Of a DNA stretch of 7,290 nucleotides, positions 1 to 5,580 are shown in pieces. How positions within the stretch are numbered: the stretch's first letter is position 1; each line of letters starts with the position of its first letter. The DNA comes from an uncultured Blautia sp. Lineage in GTDB: Bacteria; Bacillota; Clostridia; Lachnospirales; Lachnospiraceae. The position numbers were made by a program, and so were the translations under genes. Under the pieces are notes generated by a model that made no database searches, was not told where the DNA came from, and worked only from the letters and a program-made list of their open reading frames with translations. The DNA is taken from NCBI GenBank assembly GCA_938028845.1, contig CALIZJ010000143.1, positions 1 to 7,290 of the forward strand, written 5' to 3'.

Positions 1-150
1 GGAGGCGTGATCTATGGATTAAAACTTCCGATATTTGATGCCAAACATAAAAATTTCGGCTCACATGAAATCTTTCATGTATTTGTAATGCTGGGAAGCC
101 TGTGTCACTTTATCGTAATGTACTTCTTTGTCGCAGCTCTTCCTTTATAA
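1..150 (+). CDS. Hemolysin III / PAQR-family membrane protein, C-terminal fragment
   Basis: The window opens inside this gene. The first frame reads 49 residues without interruption to a TAA at 148-150. The fragment contains HEIFH (fragment residues 22-26) followed by MLGSLCHF, with a third His at 36. This matches the HExxH...H pattern at the end of hemolysin III/YqfA proteins of the PAQR/CREST superfamily, where these His residues are thought to bind a metal in the membrane. The last stretch is hydrophobic, as expected for the final transmembrane helix. The family function in bacteria is poorly settled; the haemolysin name is historical. It converges on the GIY-YIG gene, with the hairpin at 165-218 between them. 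Family assignment is fairly sure; start and upstream context are not visible. Confidence 0.85.
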   Translation, partial: GGVIYGLKLPIFDAKHKNFGSHEIFHVFVMLGSLCHFIVMYFFVAALPL

Positions 151-164
151 ATGACTATAGTAAG

Positions 165-218
165 AAGGCAGCCCTCCTATGGATATGATAACCCCAATAT
201 CCATAGGAGGGCTGCCTT
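165..218. terminator. Perfect 22-bp hairpin between convergent genes, possible bidirectional terminator
   Basis: Left arm 165-186 and right arm 197-218 are exact reverse complements over 22 bp, with a 10-nt loop at 187-196. The hairpin lies 14 nt after the plus-strand stop (150) and 7 nt beyond the minus-strand stop (226), where a shared terminator is expected. Neither side has a strong T run. The minus side reads TTCTTACTATAG and the plus side TTATACCG, so termination may be weak, or the hairpin may protect mRNA 3' ends instead. Confidence 0.6.
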
Positions 219-225
219 ATACCGT

Positions 226-468
226 TCAAAAATCCATCAAAGCAAGCTTTTCTTTTCTCGTCAGTTTTTTTATTTGCGCTTCCCTTTTCATAGCCTCATT
301 CTTCTCCAGAAACCCTTCGTAATACACAAGCCTCACCGGCTGCTTTGCCTTTGTGTACTTTGCCCCGTTTTTGCCTCCGTTATGAGCCTTCATACGCTTG
401 GATAAACAGTTTGTCCATCCCGTATAAAGAGTTCCGTCCGCACATTTGACCATATATGTATAATTCAT
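226..468 (-). CDS. GIY-YIG nuclease-fold protein, YhbQ/YazA (UPF0213) type
   Basis: An 80-residue protein made almost entirely of one GIY-YIG domain, the usual size of stand-alone YhbQ/YazA proteins. Near the N terminus it has YTYMVKCADG then LYTGWT, standing for the GIY and YIG halves. These are followed by the conserved Arg in SKRMKAHN, then AKYTKAKQPVRLVYYE and the Glu-containing helix EAMKREAQIKKL. All features expected of an active nuclease domain are visible, but the cellular role of this family is not firmly established. The open frame extends upstream to 591. I chose the ATG at 466-468 because GGAGGGG lies just before it and the domain begins immediately after it. The upstream 41 codons have no family resemblance and overlap a terminator. 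No clear promoter is visible, so it may depend on read-through from the spoIID/spoIIQ unit. Confidence 0.85.
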   Translation of the reverse strand: MNYTYMVKCADGTLYTGWTNCLSKRMKAHNGGKNGAKYTKAKQPVRLVYYEGFLEKNEAMKREAQIKKLTRKEKLALMDF

Positions 469-589
469 AACCCCTCCGTCTATGTAAAGGACTGCCGCCG
501 GCAAAAAGGCACAGCAGCCGTCCCCATATCTATTTTCAAGCAGCCAGCTTAAAACAGGTATCTTCGTTCCGGCACGGCACACACCGCGC

Positions 590-642
590 AAAAAGCAGGT
601 AGGAGAAATACTGGCTGCGTATTTTGTTTCCCACCTGCTTTT
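590..642 (-). terminator. Rho-independent terminator after the SpoIIQ-like gene
   Basis: On the minus strand, arm AAAAGCAGGT (642-633) pairs with ACCTGCTTTT (600-591), a perfect 10 bp, and the run of five T ends at 590. The loop is long (601-632), but GGGAAA and GGAGAAA inside it can partly extend the stem. It lies about 50 nt beyond the stop of the M23 gene. Confidence 0.6.
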
Positions 643-691
643 ATTATACGTTGTATTTCATTTCTTGTGAATAAAAAATCTGCTGCTCTTT

Positions 692-1480
692 TCAGGGCAA
701 ATATGTGATGGGATCTATGGGCTCTCCATCTTTTTTCATTGCAAAATATAAATTGCTGCCTTCCAGGCTGTAATATTTCGTAGGCGCATTGATATAACCA
801 ATAATTGTTCCTTCTTTTACCACGTCTCCCTCTGCAACAGTAAGATCTTTAAGCTGTCCATAGACTGCCTGATAACCGTTTCCCAGTTCCATGGTAACTG
901 TTGTCCCTGTCTGCGCGTCATCTACTATGGAAAAAACTTCACCGGCTGCTGCCGCTGTTACCGGAGCACCCTCCACAGCCTGTACAGCAATGGCAGGACT
1001 TAATCTGTACTGGTCAAGAGTGGCATAATAAGTCGTCTGGTCCATACTGTAATCTAAAAGAATGTTTCCGCTTACCGGCCACTGCATTAATGTATCCTCA
1101 GAAAAATCCAGAGTCGGCAAAGATACAGCTGCTGCAGATACATCCTGAACCTCCTCCGCGGTATCTTCTTCATCCGCTGAAATTTCTTCCTGGATATCCA
1201 CACTCTCAGGCACTACGGAGGCTTCTGTGGCAGAGTTATCCACATCTTCCTCATCTGCGTCCACACTGGCGGTCACTTTATTGGTATCTGCGTCCGCTAT
1301 AGGTTCATCCTCTGTCTTGCTTTCTTCCTGAGGCAATTCACTTTCAATCTGGATTTCATCTGGAATCTCCTCCTCCTTTACAGGAGCAGTCCCAAGCTGG
1401 TACGCAGTCACTCCCACTGCTGCCAGCGCAGCTAAAACCACGCCGTTTACAATGATTCGTTTTGTCTTGTTTTTCATCAT
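692..1480 (-). CDS. spoIIQ: SpoIIQ-like membrane-anchored M23 (LytM) domain protein, catalytically degenerate
   Basis: 262 residues. The order is a basic N terminus, one transmembrane helix (about 9-28), a long Asp/Glu-rich linker (about 35-118) and an M23/LytM domain (about 130-262) recognisable by AVEGAPVTAAAAGEV, GDVVKEGTIIGYI and GEPIDPITYL. In B. subtilis SpoIIQ sits in the forespore membrane and binds SpoIIIAH across the intermembrane space, acting as an engulfment ratchet and channel scaffold. The position after spoIID matches the B. subtilis spoIID-spoIIQ order. Every metal/catalytic position appears replaced: first His and Asp by Ser161 and Ala165, the second-motif His by Gln209, and the HxH by Asn243 and Tyr245. 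It should therefore not be a peptidase. Two adjacent ATGs (1480, 1477) are usable; AGGTGAAAGGA lies upstream. The symbol is inferred from context and architecture. Another M23 scaffold protein remains possible. Confidence 0.8.
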   Translation of the reverse strand: MMKNKTKRIIVNGVVLAALAAVGVTAYQLGTAPVKEEEIPDEIQIESELPQEESKTEDEPIADADTNKVTASVDADEEDVDNSATEASVVPESVDIQEEISADEEDTAEEVQDVSAAAVSLPTLDFSEDTLMQWPVSGNILLDYSMDQTTYYATLDQYRLSPAIAVQAVEGAPVTAAAAGEVFSIVDDAQTGTTVTMELGNGYQAVYGQLKDLTVAEGDVVKEGTIIGYINAPTKYYSLEGSNLYFAMKKDGEPIDPITYLP

Positions 1481-1556
1481 ATTCCTTTCACCTCTACTTG
1501 TAATCTCTTGTTACCGTCTCTTTTACAGGCAATAACATAATCTGTTTCTGTATCTA

Positions 1557-1585
1557 TAGGGTGTCCAGAATATGTAAGTCTATTC
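1557..1585 (-). promoter_or_regulatory. Candidate sigmaF/sigmaG promoter of the SpoIIQ-like gene
   Basis: On the minus strand, GAATA (1585-1581) is followed after 14 nt by GGACACCCTA (1566-1557). The second block fits the sigmaF -10 pattern GGNNANAHTR with one mismatch. It also fits the sigmaG pattern CATNNTA with one mismatch, at a 17-nt spacing. The -35 matches GAATA of sigmaG and is one base off sigmaF GYWTA. It overlaps the end of spoIID and would give a leader of about 70 nt. B. subtilis spoIIQ is known to be sigmaF-dependent, which supports the call. Confidence 0.5.
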
Positions 1586-2435
1586 ACGCATTTCTAAAAA
1601 TCACGTCAATGCTTTCAAGAGAAAACGCAGGAAAATAGGTTTCTAAGATTGTATCGTAGGTTTCTCCCTCTTTTGCAAGTACATTTCCTCCATACTGTGA
1701 AAAGCCTAATCCATGTCCTTTTCCCTTGCATAAAAAACGGATTTCTTCTCCGATTTTCTGAATCGTAAAATTTGCAGAAGAAAGCCCCATTCCTTTTCGG
1801 AAGGCTTCCCCCTCTAAAATACTCCCCTCTGCATCAAGACTTATCACATACCCTGCTAAGTCTCTCTCCTTTACTTCAATCTCCTTTGGCATCTGCTGCT
1901 GTGCAATATATGTACTGTTTAAATAATCCGGGGAATCTTTGTCCGCACTGCTGTCTACAGATTTCAGATAGGAATAGTCTGGATCATGAAATACCTCTTC
2001 CCCGTCTCTTGTCTTTCCTGAACTGAGCTCATGATATGGGACAAGCTTTAAGTCCCCGTCCAGAGAAAGTACCTCACCTTTCGTTTCCTGGGCCGCCTTT
2101 TCATATATTTTGTCCGGAATATGCCAGTATTTATACCTTTCTCCCCCTTCTTCCCTCAGTTCTTTTAAAATATCCTGTAAACTTTCTTTTTCATCCAGTC
2201 TGCGATATAAGTTCGTCCTGGCTATTACAGTCTGGCTTTTGATCGTTTCCAGCTCATAATCCTTGGATATCTGCCGGGAAACAATAGTGGGAATACAGAC
2301 TTCCAAATCTGCCGGACGGGTTAAAAGTGCAGTATCTGCACCGTTTATCAGAATTGTAAACAGATAAGGCACTAAAAGAAATGTCATAATTCCTGTCAGA
2401 TAAGAAAATATTTTTTCCTTCATAGATAGGTCCAT
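1584..2435 (-). CDS. spoIID: SpoIID/LytB-family stage II sporulation protein
   Basis: 283 residues with an N-terminal transmembrane helix (about 11-31) and a SpoIID domain. Recognisable parts are the helix ELETIKSQTVIART (61-74, family form EALKAQAVAART), HELSSGKTRDGEE (135-147, family HSTSGGxT) and GKGHGLGFSQYGGNVLAKEG (238-257). SpoIID is a mother-cell lytic transglycosylase that works with SpoIIP and SpoIIM to thin peptidoglycan during engulfment. The residue eight positions before Glu63, Glu in the usual xEMP motif and the one I take as catalytic, is Gln55 here, so activity is uncertain. It precedes the SpoIIQ-like gene by 103 nt on the same strand. ATG is possible at 2435 or 2423; neither has a strong ribosome site. 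The sigmaE-like promoter upstream fits its known regulation. Family call is firm. Confidence 0.9.
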   Translation of the reverse strand: MDLSMKEKIFSYLTGIMTFLLVPYLFTILINGADTALLTRPADLEVCIPTIVSRQISKDYELETIKSQTVIARTNLYRRLDEKESLQDILKELREEGGERYKYWHIPDKIYEKAAQETKGEVLSLDGDLKLVPYHELSSGKTRDGEEVFHDPDYSYLKSVDSSADKDSPDYLNSTYIAQQQMPKEIEVKERDLAGYVISLDAEGSILEGEAFRKGMGLSSANFTIQKIGEEIRFLCKGKGHGLGFSQYGGNVLAKEGETYDTILETYFPAFSLESIDVIFRNA

Positions 2436-2469
2436 ATGTGCTTTTTGTTAATATATGGCGTCATGCCTT

Positions 2470-2501
2470 ATTTTATGTTTCCACATATTTATAAATATTT
2501 T
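2470..2501 (-). promoter_or_regulatory. Candidate sigmaE promoter of spoIID
   Basis: On the minus strand, AAAATATT (2501-2494) is followed after 16 nt by CATAAAAT (2477-2470). These resemble the sigmaE boxes KMATATT and CATACAMT with one mismatch each. The spacing is 1-2 nt longer than the usual. The start of transcription would lie about 30 nt before the spoIID ATG. Its -35 overlaps the -35 of the divergent plus-strand promoter by two bases. Confidence 0.4.
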
Positions 2502-2528
2502 GACATATCTAATACCTTCCGCTATAAT
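2500..2528 (+). promoter_or_regulatory. Consensus sigmaA promoter of the TM phosphoesterase gene
   Basis: TTGACA at 2500-2505 and TATAAT at 2523-2528, separated by exactly 17 nt, form a perfect housekeeping promoter. Transcription should begin near 2535, about 75 nt before the ATG at 2611. The leader contains GGGGG (2543-2547) facing CCCCC (2558-2562) across a 10-nt loop. Confidence 0.85.
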
Positions 2529-2610
2529 TAGGATACTTTATTGGGGGATACCAGATGCCCCCGTGCATTCTGCTGCAGTACAAAATATTTCTGATAAATG
2601 GAGGAAAGAC

Positions 2611-3795
2611 ATGCTTGCAATCCTTTTTGCTCCTGTTTATATTCTTGTAAATTTTTATATTGTACGGTGGATGATTCTGTGGATGGGCGCATGTCATCGA
2701 CTGTTCCGTACTTTTGGTTTCAGAGCTGTTTTCGTAGGCGTATATGTTTTTCTGGCCACTACGCTTCTGACCGGTTTTTTGATCAAAAAGCCCTATACCC
2801 TTCACCATGCATTAAAGGTGATAGGAAATTATTTTCTCGGTACTTTTTTATATATCCTCCTTGTAATCCTCATCGTTGATCTGGGACGGCTTCTTCTTAA
2901 ATATGTCTTTCATGTATCCTGGATCAATTACCGCTATACTTTTGCTGTTACAGGGCTGATCAGTGCTCTTTTGATCTTGTCCGTAAGTATTTACGGCATA
3001 GTCCATGTAAGGGATATTAAAACTACCCCTTATGAAGTTACCGTACATAAAACAGTGGAGGGCATGGATTCCCTGAAGATTGTCCTCCTTGCGGATACAC
3101 ATTTCGGATACAGCATAGGACGTTCACAGGCAGAGCAGATCGTAGAAAAGATCAATGCTGAAAATCCGGACATTGTATGTTTTGCCGGAGATATCTTTGA
3201 CAACGAATTTGACGCGATCCGCTATCCGGAAGACATAAAGAAAAGCCTGAAATCCATTCAGGCAAAATACGGTGTCTATGCATGTTGGGGAAATCATGAC
3301 TTGAACGAACCTATTCTGGCTGGATTTACTTTTAAAAGCAGCGAAAATAAGGATGATCCACGTATGAAAGAATTCTTAACAGATGCCGGTATTCATCTTT
3401 TAGAAGACGAAGCAGTACTTATTGACAATAAATTCTATATTGTCGGACGAAAGGATGAGGACCGGGCGGAAAAAACCAGCGAGGAGCGTCTCACTCCCGC
3501 CCAGCTTACTTCTGATCTGGATCAGAGCAAACCTATTATATTTATCGACCATCAGCCAAAGGAGCTGGAGGAAGCAGCCGCTGCAGGTGCAGATCTTGAT
3601 CTTTGCGGGCATACCCATAACGGGCAAATGTTTCCTGGAAATCTTACCATTCATTTATTTTGGGAAAATCCATGCGGATATCTTCAAAAGGGCAATATGC
3701 ACAATATCGTGACTTCAGGAGCTGGTATCTGGGGTCCTGATATGCGTGTAGGGACAGACAGTGAAATTTGTCCTATTACCGTTCATTTTGAATAA
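2611..3795 (+). CDS. Calcineurin-like metallophosphoesterase with N-terminal membrane helices
   Basis: 394 residues. Hydrophobic segments at about 2-25, 38-58, 70-98 and 109-131 suggest four transmembrane helices, followed by a phosphoesterase domain. Metal-binding motifs are complete: DTH (162-164), GDIFD (193-197), GNHD (227-230), H314 in IDHQP and GHTHNGQ (333-339). This is the COG1408/YkuE-YaeI type; related proteins hydrolyse phosphodiester bonds, but the substrate here cannot be told from sequence. Topology inference is that the domain follows the last helix on one face of the membrane. An open frame runs back to an ATG at 2455, but that lies upstream of the perfect promoter, so it cannot be the main start. 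The ATG at 2611 has GGAGG six nt before it. It is divergent from spoIID and monocistronic, with a hairpin after the stop. Confidence 0.92.
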   Translation: MLAILFAPVYILVNFYIVRWMILWMGACHRLFRTFGFRAVFVGVYVFLATTLLTGFLIKKPYTLHHALKVIGNYFLGTFLYILLVILIVDLGRLLLKYVFHVSWINYRYTFAVTGLISALLILSVSIYGIVHVRDIKTTPYEVTVHKTVEGMDSLKIVLLADTHFGYSIGRSQAEQIVEKINAENPDIVCFAGDIFDNEFDAIRYPEDIKKSLKSIQAKYGVYACWGNHDLNEPILAGFTFKSSENKDDPRMKEFLTDAGIHLLEDEAVLIDNKFYIVGRKDEDRAEKTSEERLTPAQLTSDLDQSKPIIFIDHQPKELEEAAAAGADLDLCGHTHNGQMFPGNLTIHLFWENPCGYLQKGNMHNIVTSGAGIWGPDMRVGTDSEICPITVHFE

Positions 3796-3828
3796 ATACC
3801 TTGAATTTCTATAAGGCAAAATACAGCG

Positions 3829-3860
3829 CAGGCACATCTGTTTTCTCCCAGATGTGCCTG
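3829..3860 (+). terminator. Hairpin terminator of the TM phosphoesterase gene
   Basis: CAGGCACATCTG (3829-3840) and CAGATGTGCCTG (3849-3860) form a perfect 12-bp stem with an 8-nt loop, 33 nt after the stop. The following TTATCTATATTC is T-rich but not a pure run. Confidence 0.65.
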
Positions 3861-3882
3861 TTATCTATATTCATATTCAATT

Positions 3883-3904
3883 AAAAAAAAAGCCCGTCTC
3901 TTTT
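3883..3904 (-). terminator. Weak candidate terminator of the small secreted protein gene
   Basis: On the minus strand the sequence reads AAAAG, AGACGGG, then CTTTT extended to a run of nine T. The stem is only 5 bp and mostly A-T, but the T run is long and it lies downstream of the 4036 stop. The GACGGGC block has no complementary arm nearby. Between here and the gene (3905-4035) I see only AT-rich sequence. Confidence 0.3.
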
Positions 3905-4035
3905 CAATTTTCCACAATATATTTTTCATAGTATCCTGCAATTATACAGAAACAGCACAATCTGCCTTTTCCTCTTCTGATTTCTTTCTGCTTCTATTCC
4001 ATAACAAAATACACAGCATATATTATATTTTCAGC

Positions 4036-4383
4036 TTATCCTATTTTTTGCAATAGAGTATAAAAACCTTTTGGATAAAGAGAACTTCGGGGAAGGATCT
4101 CCCCGCTCCTGTCACCTGGACCTTTAAGCCAGAAAAATATTTTCTTCAAAAATGAGCCTTCTTTATATTTCCTTTTTTTCTCTTCTTCAATCTTAGAAAC
4201 TTCAAAAACATTTCTTGAGCTTCTTTCTAAAAGTCCATCTTTTTCTGTATGGTTGGGAACAGCCTGTCCATCTGCAAGTATTTTTTCTACATCTGCTGTT
4301 ACATTCTTTCCAGATACCAAGCACATTGCGAAACAGATCATTGCAGTCAGCAGCATTTTAAAATATTTTTTAAAATTCTTCAT
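4036..4383 (-). CDS. Small secreted protein of unknown function
   Basis: 115 residues that I do not recognise. The N terminus MKNFKKYFK followed by a hydrophobic stretch (about 10-25) and NVTADVEK looks like a type I signal peptide with cleavage near VTA-D (about residue 30). An anchor is less likely but possible. The mature part of about 85 residues is basic and charged: EEEKKRKYKEGSFLKK (about 67-82), then a hydrophobic IFFWLKG patch and a Pro/Gly/Ser-rich tail. No Cys remains after the presumed cleavage site. The reading frame is credible because AAGGAGG (4398-4392) sits 8 nt before the ATG. A sigmaE-like promoter and a foldable leader lie upstream, which hints at mother-cell expression. 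It stands alone between convergent and tandem neighbours. It could be a surface-associated or sporulation peptide; no function is claimed. Confidence 0.75.
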   Translation of the reverse strand: MKNFKKYFKMLLTAMICFAMCLVSGKNVTADVEKILADGQAVPNHTEKDGLLERSSRNVFEVSKIEEEKKRKYKEGSFLKKIFFWLKGPGDRSGEILPRSSLYPKGFYTLLQKIG

Positions 4384-4391
4384 TTAAAGGC

Positions 4392-4449
4392 CCTCCTTAT
4401 ACCATGCCTGTCCGGCTCTGGGACTGCGCACTTCCCACTGCTACACAGG
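4392..4449 (-). promoter_or_regulatory. Structured 5' leader of the secreted-protein gene
   Basis: The minus-strand leader is distinctly GC-rich compared with its surroundings. It contains nested stems: outer CCTGT (4449-4445) with ACAGG (4411-4407), inner TGGGA (4437-4433) with TCCCA (4423-4419). The ribosome site AAGGAGG (4398-4392) follows directly. I cannot assign it to any known riboswitch class. The stems are short, so this is a candidate only. Confidence 0.35.
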
Positions 4450-4456
4450 TAATAGT

Positions 4457-4486
4457 AATTTATGCCTTTCTCTCCCCAAAATAGAA
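4457..4486 (-). promoter_or_regulatory. Candidate sigmaE-type promoter of the secreted-protein gene
   Basis: On the minus strand, TTCTATT (4486-4480), 15 nt, then CATAAATT (4464-4457). The -10 has seven of eight matches to CATACAMT and the -35 five of seven to KMATATT, at normal spacing. The -10 also fits the sigmaK pattern CATANNNTA. Transcription would start close to the outer stem of the leader. Confidence 0.35.
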
Positions 4487-4576
4487 CTCCTGCCTCAATA
4501 TTTTTTTTCACACTGCAGAAAAAATATCTCCTGACATCCTGCCTATACTATAGCCAGCCAAAATTATCCTGCTTCC

Positions 4577-4638
4577 AATAATGCATAGTAAAACAGACCG
4601 CTTTTTCTGCTCATCCTTCCGTTTTACTGCGCATTATT
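4577..4638 (-). repeat. 62-bp imperfect inverted repeat after the soluble phosphoesterase gene
   Basis: Arms 4577-4594 and 4621-4638 match as AATAATGC plus AGTAAAAC (8+8 bp), separated by AT on one arm and GC on the other. Counting a G-U pair, 17 of 18 positions pair. The 26-nt centre is 4595-4620. It lies about 50 nt beyond the stop at 4690, so it may end the DUF4474-phosphoesterase transcript, but no T run follows. A small mobile repeat is the alternative. Confidence 0.5.
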
Positions 4639-4689
4639 AGAAACTCTTATTGCCTGCACATTCCAACGATCTGCACGGGCACAACACCA

Positions 4690-5574
4690 TTATTCCGCCT
4701 CATCCAGAAGAAATATTTTTCCCATCTGCTCTCTCTTGGCATACATTGCCAGCTTTTCATCCGCCTGTAAGCTCCATTTTACCAAACGGATGCATCTGTC
4801 TTGGATTTCTATTGCCGTAATCCCAGATGGATGGATACAGCTTCCCGTATTAAAATAAGGCGCATCCCATGTTCCTGTCATAGGATGGTGTGTATGCCCG
4901 GTAATCAGGATTTTTCCATTAGATACAGCCCAGTTCATCAGTCTGTCCTCAGACTTTTTCTTTTTTATATTGTTCTTTGCCGCGCTGGTAGGATCCGGAA
5001 TCCCCAGGGCTTCCAGCGGCCTCCAGAAATACCGCACCAGAAATCTGGAAACCTTCCAAAAGGTACTGTTTAATATGTCCGTTTGGTGTCCATGGGTAAG
5101 ATATATATCCTTTCCTTTCTCTTCATCCTTTAAAATAATTCCTTCATAAAATTTTATATCCGGACAAAGAGAAATCTGGCACATATTTTTATCACAGGCA
5201 CAGGTCAGCATATACTTTTGAAATTTTTTCGTCTTTTTCTTTATCATATCATGATTGCCATATAAAGCATACATGCGGTGGTTTTTATAGTAATCGCCAA
5301 TCGCCTGAAAGCTGGACTTATGCATTTCCTTGATTTCTTCTATAGAACGGTTTTCCCAAAGTTCATCACCATCTCCAAGTTCCAGATAAGTAAACCCTTT
5401 CTTAAAGTAAAACTTCATGGCCGCCAGATAGAGATACTCATTTTTCAAAAAATTATCGTTTGCATTTCCTCTGCCCCGATGACAGTCGCTCATTAAAACA
5501 TATTTTGAACTGTGGTTCAAAGGAAGCACCAGCGCAGTCTCAAAACCTTTGGAGATTCTGGAATATGCACTCAT
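4690..5574 (-). CDS. Soluble calcineurin-like metallophosphoesterase
   Basis: 294 residues with no signal peptide, so probably cytoplasmic. All metallophosphoesterase motifs are present: SDCHRGRG (Asp30, His32), GDGDELWE (Asp68), YGNHD (Asn107, His108), THGHQTD (His161, His163) and GHTHHP (His227, His229). The layout, with a helical insertion rich in aromatic and basic residues (about 170-205) between the fourth and fifth motifs, recalls LpxH-like UDP-diacylglucosamine hydrolases. A Gram-positive host would not make lipid A, so the substrate is open. The insertion might contact the membrane. The ATG at 5572-5574 lies 6 nt after the stop of the DUF4474 gene, whose last codons supply the ribosome site AGAGGTGAG, so the two are translationally coupled. 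A Cys-rich patch, CACDKNMC (about 125-132), is unusual. It is not closely similar by eye to the other phosphoesterase in this window. Confidence 0.9.
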   Translation of the reverse strand: MSAYSRISKGFETALVLPLNHSSKYVLMSDCHRGRGNANDNFLKNEYLYLAAMKFYFKKGFTYLELGDGDELWENRSIEEIKEMHKSSFQAIGDYYKNHRMYALYGNHDMIKKKTKKFQKYMLTCACDKNMCQISLCPDIKFYEGIILKDEEKGKDIYLTHGHQTDILNSTFWKVSRFLVRYFWRPLEALGIPDPTSAAKNNIKKKKSEDRLMNWAVSNGKILITGHTHHPMTGTWDAPYFNTGSCIHPSGITAIEIQDRCIRLVKWSLQADEKLAMYAKREQMGKIFLLDEAE

Positions 5575-5580
5575 ATCCGC

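Larger units (their letters stand above)
4384..4689. other. Intergenic stretch of 306 bases: leader, promoter and inverted repeat
   Basis: I find no gene here. From the left it holds the ribosome site and folded leader of the secreted-protein gene (4390-4450), its sigmaE-like promoter (4457-4486), T/A-rich sequence with no clear signal (4490-4576), a 62-bp imperfect inverted repeat (4577-4638) and about 50 nt of plain sequence next to the stop of the phosphoesterase gene. Confidence 0.6.

Noticed and set aside
151..405. 84-codon plus-strand open frame
   Set aside because: It covers the 22-bp hairpin and lies antisense to the GIY-YIG gene, with no ribosome site.
469..591. N-terminal extension of the GIY-YIG protein
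   Set aside because: The 41 extra codons have no family resemblance and run into a terminator stem. The ATG at 468 has its own ribosome site.
901..1302. 133-codon plus-strand open frame
   Set aside because: It is antisense to the acidic linker of the SpoIIQ-like gene; its Pro/His/Leu-rich composition is what the complement of Glu/Asp/Ser codons gives.
692..1480. Active M23 endopeptidase
   Set aside because: None of the His/Asp metal ligands is present in the aligned motifs.
2455..2610. N-terminal extension of the TM phosphoesterase from an ATG at 2455
   Set aside because: It lies upstream of and across a perfect sigmaA promoter at 2500-2528, while the ATG at 2611 has GGAGG at ideal spacing.
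2555..2650. Upstream open frame of 31 codons overlapping the phosphoesterase start
   Set aside because: Its only possible ribosome site is the GGGGG of a hairpin and the peptide has no recognisable character. It may be chance.
4384..4450. Cobalamin riboswitch in the leader of the secreted-protein gene
   Set aside because: A GGGAAGTG...TCCC stretch resembles part of the cobalamin core, but the region is too short and the GCCACTG box is missing.
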